Below are positions 1-5,291 of a stretch of DNA of 5,291 nucleotides, in pieces. The position numbers were made by a program, and so were the translations under genes. The stretch lies in contig CANFHS010000164.1 of NCBI GenBank assembly GCA_947446835.1, positions 1-5,291 of the forward strand, given 5' to 3'. The notes beneath the pieces were generated by a model, which had not been told where the DNA came from, ran no database searches, and saw only the letters and a program-made list of their open reading frames with translations. This DNA is from Bacteriovoracaceae bacterium (lineage in GTDB: Bacteria; Bdellovibrionota; UBA1018). Position 1 is the first letter of the stretch. Every line of letters starts with the position of its first letter.

Positions 1-2328
1 AAGCGGACCATCAACGGCCTCCATGATGGATCCACCACGACCGAGTTGGATGAGCTTTCGATCTCCAACGCCGTCATGCTGATGTCTGACGAGCCGCGTT
101 ACTCCAAGGTGGCCGCCCGGATGCTGTCCGAGTCCATCCGCAAGGAAGTGGGCCGGGACACCGCATTCCGCGATTACCTGAGCCAGGCGCTGGAGCTGGG
201 TCTGCTGGCCGATCACGTCACCGGGCTGGCGTTCCAGGACGTCAATGCGCTTGAGTTCGCCATCCGCCATGAGCGCGACGACCTGTTCGAGTACTTCGGC
301 ATCAAGACGGTGGCGGACCGCTACCTGCTTCGCCACCCCAAGACCCGCCAGGTCATCGAGCGCCCGCAGTGGATGTTCATGCGCGTGGCGCTGGGCCTGT
401 CCAAGAACCTGGCCGAAGCCATCGAGTTCTACGAGATCATCAGCCAGTTCTACTACATGCCGGCCACCCCGACGCTCTTCAACTCGGGAACCCGCCATCC
501 GCAGATGAGCTCGTGCTACCTGCTGACCGTGCCGGATGACTCGCTCGAAGGCATCTACAAGTCCTACTCCGACTGCGCGCGCCTTTCGAAGTTCTCGGGC
601 GGCATCGGCATCGACTGGACTCCGGTCCGTTCGTCGGGCGCCCTGATCAAGGGCACCAACGGCCTTTCCAACGGCATCATCCCGTTCCTGAAGGTCTTCG
701 ACAGCTCGGTCCACGCGGTCAACCAGGGCGGCAAGCGCAAGGGCGCGGCGGCCGTCTACCTGGAGCCGTGGCACGCCGACATCGAGTCGTTCCTGGAGCT
801 GCGCAACAACACCGGTGCCGAGGAGCGCCGCACGCACAACCTGAACCTGGCGCACTGGATTCCCGACCTGTTCATGAAGCGGGTCGAATCGGACGGCCAG
901 TGGAGCCTGTTCTCGCCCAGCGAAGCCCCCCAGCTGCTGGACTGCTTCGGCGAGGAGTTCGAGCGCCGCTACGAGGAAGCCGAGAAGGCCGGCCTGGCCA
1001 AGAAGTCGGTCTCCGCACGCCAGCTCTATGCCCGCATGATGCAGACCCTGGCCGAGACCGGAAACGGCTGGATGTGCTTCAAGGACCCCTCCAACCTGCG
1101 CGCCGCCCAGACCCTCAAGGCCGGCAACGTCGTGCACAGCTCGAACCTCTGCACCGAGATCCTCGAAGTGACCTCGGCCAAGGAAACCGCCGTGTGCAAC
1201 CTGGGCTCGGTCAACCTCGCGGCCTTCGTGAAGGAAGACCGCAGCTTCGACTACGCCAAGCTCCAGGAGGTCGTGAAGACGGCCGTCAAGTTCCTGGATC
1301 GCGTGGTGGACATCAACTACTACCCGACCGACGAAGCCCGGGCCTCGAACAAGAAATGGCGCCCCGTTGGCCTCGGCCTGATGGGTCTGCAGGACGCCTT
1401 CTTCAAGATGCGCCTGCCCTACGAGTCGGACGTCGCCAAGAAGACCTCCACCCGGATCATGGAAACCATGCAGTACCAGGCCCTGCGCACCTCGATGGAG
1501 CTGGCCAAGGCGGAAGGTTCGTTCCCCGCTTTCCAGGACTCGCGTTACGTGCAGAAGCAGCTGCAGGTGCACCTGGCCCGGCAGGTTTCCGGCATCGAAG
1601 TGGAAACGAGCTTCGACTGGGATCAGCTGGCCGAGGACATTGCCCGCCAGGGTGTCCGCAACAGCCTGCTCGTGGCCATCGCTCCGACGGCCACGATCGC
1701 CTCGATCGTGGGTTCGTATGAATCGATCGAGCCCCAGGTTTCGAACTTCTTCAAGCGTGAGACCCTGTCGGGCGAATTCCTGCAGGTCAACCGCTACCTG
1801 ATCGATGACCTGAAGTCCGAAGGCCTCTGGAACGGCCAGATCCGCGACAAGATCATCGCGGGCGAAGGCTCCATCCAGGCCATCGAGGAGATCCCGACCA
1901 ACCTCCGGGCGCTCTACAAGACCGCCTGGGAGCTTCCGCAGAAGCACCTCATCGAGATGGCGGCTGACCGTGGCGCCTTCATCTGCCAGTCCCAGTCGCT
2001 CAACCTGTTCCTGGAAGAGCCGACCATCGGGAAGCTCTCGTCCATGTACATGTATGCCTGGAAGCGTGGCGTGAAGACCACCTACTACCTGCGCTCGCGC
2101 GCCAAGACGACCGTGAAGAAGACCACGGTGTCCGGATCGAGCGCTCCGGCTGGCGCCTCGTCGGCCGGCCCCGGTACCCCGGTGCTGGGTGGCGGCGCTG
2201 CTGGCGCTTCGGGGGCTTCGGCCTCCGGTGCGACCGCGGCCGAGGTCGTGGCAAAGAAGGAATACACGGCAGAGGAAGCCGTGGTGTGCTCGCTCGAGAA
2301 TCCTGAAGCGTGTGAGGCTTGCCAGTAA
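1..2328 (+). CDS. nrdA: Ribonucleoside-diphosphate reductase, large (alpha) subunit, class I; 5' end cut off
   Basis: Catalytic subunit of class I ribonucleotide reductase, which reduces ribonucleoside diphosphates to deoxyribonucleotides in the cytoplasm together with NrdB. The frame is open from base 1 (775 visible residues; numbering starts at that codon). The TTG at 46 is not the start: residues before it (GLHDGSTTTELDEL) match the end of the N-terminal ATP-cone, around residue 46 onward of E. coli NrdA, so roughly 45 or more residues lie outside the window. Seen: first active-site Cys172 (SSCYL), the specificity-loop region VNQGGKRKGAA near 241-251, the active-site motif NLCTE with Asn382, Cys384 and Glu386, second redox Cys399 (VCNLGS), the PTATI loop at 562-566, the radical-transfer pair Tyr695-Tyr696, and the C-terminal thioredoxin/glutaredoxin-reducible pair Cys771/Cys774 (CEACQ). 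All expected catalytic residues are present. The tail between Tyr696 and Cys771 is unusually long and low in complexity. nrdB follows after 15 bases, so the two form an operon. The promoter and any NrdR boxes lie upstream of the window. Confidence 0.97.
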   Translation, partial: KRTINGLHDGSTTTELDELSISNAVMLMSDEPRYSKVAARMLSESIRKEVGRDTAFRDYLSQALELGLLADHVTGLAFQDVNALEFAIRHERDDLFEYFGIKTVADRYLLRHPKTRQVIERPQWMFMRVALGLSKNLAEAIEFYEIISQFYYMPATPTLFNSGTRHPQMSSCYLLTVPDDSLEGIYKSYSDCARLSKFSGGIGIDWTPVRSSGALIKGTNGLSNGIIPFLKVFDSSVHAVNQGGKRKGAAAVYLEPWHADIESFLELRNNTGAEERRTHNLNLAHWIPDLFMKRVESDGQWSLFSPSEAPQLLDCFGEEFERRYEEAEKAGLAKKSVSARQLYARMMQTLAETGNGWMCFKDPSNLRAAQTLKAGNVVHSSNLCTEILEVTSAKETAVCNLGSVNLAAFVKEDRSFDYAKLQEVVKTAVKFLDRVVDINYYPTDEARASNKKWRPVGLGLMGLQDAFFKMRLPYESDVAKKTSTRIMETMQYQALRTSMELAKAEGSFPAFQDSRYVQKQLQVHLARQVSGIEVETSFDWDQLAEDIARQGVRNSLLVAIAPTATIASIVGSYESIEPQVSNFFKRETLSGEFLQVNRYLIDDLKSEGLWNGQIRDKIIAGEGSIQAIEEIPTNLRALYKTAWELPQKHLIEMAADRGAFICQSQSLNLFLEEPTIGKLSSMYMYAWKRGVKTTYYLRSRAKTTVKKTTVSGSSAPAGASSAGPGTPVLGGGAAGASGASASGATAAEVVAKKEYTAEEAVVCSLENPEACEACQ
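2134..2241 (+). other. Low-complexity Ala/Gly/Ser/Pro linker in the NrdA C-terminal arm
   Basis: These 36 codons encode only Ala, Gly, Ser, Pro and Thr apart from one Val-Leu pair. They lie between the radical-transfer tyrosines and the C-terminal CEAC motif. In E. coli NrdA about 22 residues separate Tyr731 from Cys754; here 74 residues separate the equivalent positions. The C-terminal arm of NrdA is known to be mobile, carrying reducing equivalents from thioredoxin or glutaredoxin to the active site, so a disordered linker suits that role. The DNA is imperfectly repetitive (GCTTCGG occurs twice within 20 bases near 2205-2220), which suggests growth by slippage. The frame stays intact to the conserved end, so this is not a frameshift. 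Confidence 0.8.
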
Positions 2329-2343
2329 GGCGAGGAGAAGACC

Positions 2344-3351
2344 ATGATCCTGAGTACCGAACTTGACCTGACCCTGCGTCCGATGAAGTACCCGCAGTTC
2401 TTCAAGCTGTACCGCGACAGCCAGAAGAACATCTGGACCACCGACGAGCTGGACTTCTCGGTGGACTTCGAGCACCTGCGGGACCGCATCCCGGAAAAGG
2501 AAGCCCACATGATCAAGCGGCTGGTGGCGTTCTTCGCCACCGCCGACAACCTGGTGGCGCACAACCTGGTGCTGAACTTCTACAAGCACGTCAATTCGCC
2601 GGAATACCGCATGTTCCTGGGCAAGCAGCTGTACGACGAGATGTTGCACGTCGAGACCTACCTGCTTCTCGTGGACAATTACATTCCGGACATGGACGAG
2701 CGCAAAGAGGCGTTCGACGCCTACAAGACCATCCCGAGCGTGAAGAAGAAGGCTGACTTCTGCTTCAAGTACATGGACTCGATCGACCAGCTGGACAAGC
2801 TGGATGCCGACGAGAAGAAGCTGCAGTTCCTGAAGAACATGATCTGCTTTGCGGCCTGCGTGGAAGGCCTGTTCTTCTTCGGCTCGTTCGCCTACGTGTA
2901 CTTCCTGCGCAACAAGGGGCTTCTGCCGGGTCTTGCGGCGGCCACGAACTGGATCTTCCGTGACGAGTCGATGCACATCGAAGGCGCCATGCAGGTCATC
3001 AGCGTCATCCGCCAGGAATACCCGCAGTTCTTCACCGAGATGCTCGAGGCCGAGGTCCGTCGCATGATGGAAGAGGCCATCGAGGTCGAGATGAATTTCT
3101 GCGAGGACGCTTTGGCCATGGGTGTGGCCGGCATCTCCCCGGTGCTGATGCGCCAGTACCTCGAGTACTGCGCCGACCAGCGTCTGGTGCAGATGGGCTT
3201 CCAGAAGCGCTACTCCTCCAAGAATCCGTTCCCCTTCATGGTGCTGCAGGACGTGCAGCCGCTGACCAACTTCTTCGAGAAGCGGGTCACCGAGTACCAG
3301 AAGGGCCTGTCGACCAAGAAGGAGGCCATCGTCTTTGACGAGGCCTTCTGA
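2344..3351 (+). CDS. nrdB: Ribonucleoside-diphosphate reductase, small (beta) subunit, tyrosyl-radical type
   Basis: Radical-generating subunit of class I ribonucleotide reductase, 335 residues, slightly shorter than E. coli NrdB (376). It houses a dimetal centre and a stable radical that is passed to the active-site Cys of NrdA. All six metal ligands are visible with the same spacing as in E. coli: Asp68, Glu99, His102 (EMLH), Glu174 (VEGLFF), Glu208 and His211 (RDESMH). Tyr106, four residues after His102, matches radical Tyr122, which argues against the radical-less class Ic type with Phe there. Trp31, Asp207 and C-terminal Tyr318 are likely radical-relay residues (E. coli Trp48, Asp237, Tyr356). 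The acidic-hydrophobic end FDEAF fits the tail that docks into NrdA. The ATG is preceded by GAGGAG at 2332-2337 with 6 bases of spacing, which supports this start. It lies 15 bases after nrdA and is followed by a probable terminator. The metal actually used cannot be told from sequence. Confidence 0.97.
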   Translation: MILSTELDLTLRPMKYPQFFKLYRDSQKNIWTTDELDFSVDFEHLRDRIPEKEAHMIKRLVAFFATADNLVAHNLVLNFYKHVNSPEYRMFLGKQLYDEMLHVETYLLLVDNYIPDMDERKEAFDAYKTIPSVKKKADFCFKYMDSIDQLDKLDADEKKLQFLKNMICFAACVEGLFFFGSFAYVYFLRNKGLLPGLAAATNWIFRDESMHIEGAMQVISVIRQEYPQFFTEMLEAEVRRMMEEAIEVEMNFCEDALAMGVAGISPVLMRQYLEYCADQRLVQMGFQKRYSSKNPFPFMVLQDVQPLTNFFEKRVTEYQKGLSTKKEAIVFDEAF

Positions 3352-3365
3352 GAAGTGTCCCTGCA

Positions 3366-3383
3366 CGCCCTCCTCTCAGGGCG
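3366..3383. repeat. Small inverted repeat just downstream of nrdB
   Basis: CGCCCT at 3366-3371 pairs with AGGGCG at 3378-3383 around a 6-base loop, 14 bases after the nrdB stop. It is a modest GC-rich hairpin 11 bases before a much stronger one. It may help protect the 3' end of the nrdAB transcript or assist termination, but it could also be chance in GC-rich DNA. Confidence 0.35.
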
Positions 3384-3394
3384 GATGATGTGAA

Positions 3395-3429
3395 GAAGGC
3401 CCGGCCTCCTGGATGGAGACCGGGCCTTC
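3395..3429. terminator. Probable bidirectional transcription terminator between convergent genes
   Basis: A perfect 10-bp stem, GAAGGCCCGG (3395-3404) with CCGGGCCTTC (3420-3429), is extended inward by four more pairs (CTCC 3406-3409 with GGAG 3415-3418) after one C/A mismatch, closing on a 5-base loop. It sits between the ends of nrdB (+) and the exported-protein gene (-), where a shared terminator is expected. The weak point is the lack of a good T-tract: the + strand continues CGCATTT and the - strand TTCACATCAT. Location and stem strength support the call. Confidence 0.65.
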
Positions 3430-3455
3430 CGCATTTCAAGGGATGAGGCGCCCCC

Positions 3456-4199
3456 TCAGGGAGTTGCGACGGCCCTGTAGACGGTGTCGCCGTCAAAATC
3501 CTTGAGGCGCTCGCCATCCACGCGCTTGATGGGCATGCGGCCCAGCACCCGCAGCAGGACCTTGGAGCTGCGTTCGAAGGTCAGGAAGATCGGATCCACC
3601 AGCGCCTGGATGACGATGCTCGTGGGCTTGAACTTGAAAACCACGGCAGGCTTGCCCTGGAAGTCCGATTCCTCGTTCTTCTCGATCTTGAACCCCACCG
3701 TCTCGGCCCGGTCCAGGACCGCCAGGCGCACCTTGACGCTCTTGCCGTCCATGAGCTCGGCCCAACGGCTGCGGATCTGGTCAGGAAGCATGGGCGGGGC
3801 GATGGTCGCCTCGTCCAGCGTCTCGGTCTCGTGCTTCTTTTTCGGCCCCTCTTCCCATTGGAAGTCCAGCTTGCCGTCGGCGACCTGGAGGGTGCCCTTG
3901 GCGCCCTGCTGAAGCTGGTCCTGCCGGTACTCCACCGGTTTTCCCGTGCCGCTGGTCCGCATCTCTTCCTGCACCAGCAATTTGCCGCTGGCCGGGTCGG
4001 TGTAGCGGTGGATCGTGGTGAGCCCTCCGTCGGCCTCCTGGCGCTTCCGCATCTCGTAGCGGGCCACGAGCTTCCCGAAGTTCGATCCCATCTCGAAGAT
4101 CTCGCCGGTGGAAGAGACCTTGGCCTCGGCTGCGGTGTCGGCCCGGACCAGGGAAGGAGCGAGGGCCAGGGGAAGAAGGATCAGGGCGGCGAGTTTCAT
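3456..4199 (-). CDS. Exported protein of unknown function with signal peptide
   Basis: I do not recognise a characterised family. The protein has 247 residues from the ATG at 4199. A frame extension to a TTG at 4229 would put ten extra residues before a typical signal peptide, so ATG is preferred. Residues 1-20 form a signal peptide (Met-Lys, then a hydrophobic run of Leu/Ala/Ile) with a likely signal peptidase I site Val-Arg-Ala|Asp after residue 20. There is no lipobox Cys and no Cys anywhere. The mature part is hydrophilic, without further membrane segments, and looks beta-rich; it has many alternating strands such as RLAVLDRAETVGFKI (158-172) and PAVVFKFKP (184-192). Near 145-156 lies WAELMDGKSVKV, and near 202-208 DPIFLTF. 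A loose likeness to uncharacterised periplasmic beta-sheet proteins is possible but unproven. Gram-negative export to the periplasm is inferred. It converges on nrdB and diverges from the methyltransferase gene. No clear Shine-Dalgarno is seen: only GGGGG directly against the ATG. Confidence 0.85.
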   Translation of the reverse strand: MKLAALILLPLALAPSLVRADTAAEAKVSSTGEIFEMGSNFGKLVARYEMRKRQEADGGLTTIHRYTDPASGKLLVQEEMRTSGTGKPVEYRQDQLQQGAKGTLQVADGKLDFQWEEGPKKKHETETLDEATIAPPMLPDQIRSRWAELMDGKSVKVRLAVLDRAETVGFKIEKNEESDFQGKPAVVFKFKPTSIVIQALVDPIFLTFERSSKVLLRVLGRMPIKRVDGERLKDFDGDTVYRAVATP

Positions 4200-4276
4200 C
4201 CCCCAAAAATACCACAGCCCCGTGGGCAAGCCAGGGGGCCATTGACTCGGGGGGCCCAGACCTGCTTCAAGAGGGC
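4200..4276. promoter_or_regulatory. Divergent intergenic region with candidate promoters for both flanking genes
   Basis: This 77-base gap must hold the start signals for both outward-facing genes unless they lie within the genes. On the - strand TGGTATTTT (4214-4206) resembles an extended -10 element (TGnTATAAT) and would place transcription start at or next to the A of the ATG at 4199; no good -35 is seen at normal spacing. On the + strand TTGACT (4242-4247) matches five of six -35 consensus bases, but 17 bases downstream there is only CTTCAA, a poor -10. Neither is proven, and promoter consensus is uncertain for this organism. Confidence 0.35.
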
Positions 4277-4864
4277 GTGATCCACCTGCTGGAACAGGCC
4301 CGAAGCTTTGCGGCCGTTGACCTGGAAATCGGCTGCGGCGTGGGCTGGCACCCCATCCGGTACGCGCGTCAGAACCCCGACCGGATGCTCCTGGCCTTTG
4401 AGCGGACTTCCGAAAAATTCGGCAAGTTCGAGAGGCGCATCACGCGCCACCGGGAAGCCGGCATCGCGCTTGGGAACCTGCGGCCGTTTCATGCCGACGC
4501 GTTGGAATGGCTCGCTGCCCAGCAGCCGGGTCCGCTGTTTTCGAGGGTCTGGATCCTTTATCCGAACCCCTACCCCAAGCCCAAGCACCGCGACCGGCGC
4601 TGGTTCAGCGCCAAACTCATGGAGCCCCTCAGGCCGGCCCTTTTGCCGCAGGCCGAAATCCGCCTGGCCACCAATCTGGAAGCCTACGCCCGCGAGGCGG
4701 TGTCCACCGCCCGGGCGGACTGGGGGCTTGAGCTGCTTTCGGAGACACGGTTGGACGCCCTGAGTCCCCCGCCGGGTGGCCCGAGGACCCACTTCGAGAA
4801 GAAGTACCTGGGGCGAGGAGAGCCTTGCTGGGACCTTTGTTTCAGGGTTAAGGCAGGGGCATGA
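4277..4864 (+). CDS. TrmB-family SAM-dependent methyltransferase (tRNA guanine-N7 methyltransferase-like)
   Basis: A 195-residue Rossmann-type methyltransferase of the TrmB family, whose founding member makes m7G46 in tRNA. Seen in order: SAM-binding motif I LEIGCGVG (16-23), acidic Glu42 after strand 2 (AFERTSEKF), HADALEW (72-78), the family signature LYPNPYPKPKH..RR (94-108), ATNLEAY (131-137), and the C-terminal T.FEKKYLGRG block (171-181) ending in WDLCF. In E. coli TrmB the signature reads FPDPWHKARH and the later motif ATDWEPY; here both Asp are Asn (97 and 133). These Asp are regarded as functionally important, so this may be a paralogous subfamily with another substrate, and I give no gene symbol. 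It is shorter than E. coli TrmB (239), mostly at the N-terminus. The GTG start is chosen because no in-frame ATG, GTG or TTG occurs from 4172 to 4276. AAGAGGG sits too close to it for a normal ribosome binding site. The stop overlaps the msrA start. Confidence 0.85.
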   Translation: MIHLLEQARSFAAVDLEIGCGVGWHPIRYARQNPDRMLLAFERTSEKFGKFERRITRHREAGIALGNLRPFHADALEWLAAQQPGPLFSRVWILYPNPYPKPKHRDRRWFSAKLMEPLRPALLPQAEIRLATNLEAYAREAVSTARADWGLELLSETRLDALSPPPGGPRTHFEKKYLGRGEPCWDLCFRVKAGA

Positions 4865-5291
4865 GCCAAACCAAAGAGACGGCGACCCTGGCTGGTGGAT
4901 GCTTCTGGGGCATGCAAGACATCCTGCGCAGCGTTCCCGGAGTCCTTCGAACCGAGGTGGGTTACACGGGGGGCGCATTGGCCAATCCCCGCTACGAGCA
5001 GGTCAAGAAAGGGGACACCGGGCACGCCGAGGCGATCCGGGTGGACTTTGACCCGTCCCGGCTCAGCTACGAGTCGCTCCTGGAGAACTGGTTCTTCAAG
5101 ATGCACGACCCGACCACGGTGGATCGCCAGGGCAACGACCTGGGGAGCCAGTACCGCTCAGCCATTTTTTTCCATTCCGAAACCCAGCGCCTGGCGGCCG
5201 AGGCGGTCAAGAAGCGGGTGGATGCTTCGGGAAAATGGCCACGCCCCATCGTCACCCAGATCGTGGCGGCCACCGAGTTCTATTCGGCCGA
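4861..5291 (+). CDS. msrA: Peptide-methionine (S)-S-oxide reductase MsrA; 3' end cut off
   Basis: Repairs the S form of methionine sulfoxide in proteins and free methionine, using thioredoxin as usual reductant. The right edge cuts the frame after 143 residues; MsrA proteins are commonly about 160-210 long, so only the C-terminal part is missing. Seen: catalytic Cys14 in GGCFWG (12-17), VGYTGG (33-38) with Tyr35, NPRYEQVKKGDTGHAEAI (42-59) with Glu57, HDPTTVDRQGNDLGSQYRS (82-100) with Asp93 and Tyr98, then VDASGKWPRPIVTQI (120-134). These match the active-site Cys, Tyr, Glu, Asp and Tyr of the family. Motif GCFWGMQ has Gln where many members have Glu. Cys14 is the only Cys visible, so any resolving Cys would lie beyond the edge. 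ATG at 4861 overlaps the preceding stop as ATGA. AAGG (4850-4853) and AGGGG (4855-4859) lie just upstream, so translation is likely coupled. No signal peptide, hence cytoplasmic. Confidence 0.95.
   Translation, partial: MSQTKETATLAGGCFWGMQDILRSVPGVLRTEVGYTGGALANPRYEQVKKGDTGHAEAIRVDFDPSRLSYESLLENWFFKMHDPTTVDRQGNDLGSQYRSAIFFHSETQRLAAEAVKKRVDASGKWPRPIVTQIVAATEFYSA

Noticed and set aside
46..48. TTG as the start codon of nrdA
   Set aside because: The frame is open to base 1 and the residues before it align with the end of the NrdA ATP-cone, so the true start is upstream of the window.
768..1721. 317-residue open frame inside nrdA on the + strand
   Set aside because: It overlaps strongly conserved nrdA coding sequence; its Arg/Pro/Gly-rich translation is typical of an out-of-frame shadow in GC-rich DNA.
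2134..2241. Frameshift or assembly error in the nrdA tail
   Set aside because: The frame continues without interruption into the conserved CSLENPEACEACQ end, so the low-complexity stretch is a true in-frame linker.
2085..2564. 159-residue open frame on the - strand across the nrdA/nrdB junction
   Set aside because: It is antisense to two conserved genes, with no recognisable domain or supporting start signal.
3444..3458. Inverted repeat TGAGG/CCTCA at the stop codon of the exported-protein gene
   Set aside because: Only five base pairs, expected by chance; the 3395-3429 hairpin is the far better terminator.
3484..3912. 142-residue open frame on the + strand opposite the exported-protein gene
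   Set aside because: Ser/Arg-rich translation without motifs; the - strand frame has a signal peptide and coherent protein composition.
4227..4229. TTG start giving a 257-residue version of the exported protein
   Set aside because: It would add ten residues before a textbook signal peptide that begins at the ATG at 4199.
4196..4978. 260-residue open frame on the - strand over the methyltransferase and msrA
   Set aside because: It is antisense to two recognisable families; Pro/Gly/Arg-rich composition and no motifs.

Overview
The window is a GC-rich piece of bacterial chromosome holding ordinary housekeeping genes. It contains no mobile element, CRISPR array, rRNA or tRNA that I can recognise. 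The uncharacterised protein with an N-terminal signal peptide, the class I nrdAB pair, the TrmB-family methyltransferase and MsrA suggest an aerobic or facultative, probably Gram-negative bacterium. The phylum cannot be fixed from these genes. A high-GC Acidobacteriota or proteobacterial-type genome would fit, but that is a guess.

Bases 1-3351 are a class I ribonucleotide reductase operon on the + strand. nrdA (large catalytic subunit) is cut by the left edge and lacks its start and most of the ATP-cone. After a 15-base gap with a good ribosome binding site comes a complete nrdB (radical-generating subunit). nrdB keeps all six iron ligands and the radical tyrosine, so the enzyme is predicted to be of the tyrosyl-radical type. 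The odd feature of NrdA is a long Ala/Gly/Ser/Pro linker between the radical-transfer Tyr-Tyr pair and the C-terminal CxxC.

Bases 3352-3455 separate nrdB from a convergent gene and hold a small hairpin followed by a strong one, probably a shared terminator. Bases 3456-4199 (- strand) encode a 247-residue exported protein of unknown function. A 77-base divergent gap (4200-4276) separates it from a + strand pair: a short TrmB-family methyltransferase (4277-4864) and msrA (from 4861, cut by the right edge). The last two overlap by four bases (ATGA) and are probably co-transcribed.

nrdA and nrdB together make deoxyribonucleotides. The methyltransferase and MsrA form a separate small operon for RNA modification (or a related methylation) and repair of oxidised methionine. 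I found no convincing previously undescribed system. The points most worth a second look are the two Asp-to-Asn changes at signature positions of the TrmB-like protein, the extended NrdA swinging arm, and a possible leaderless start for the exported protein.
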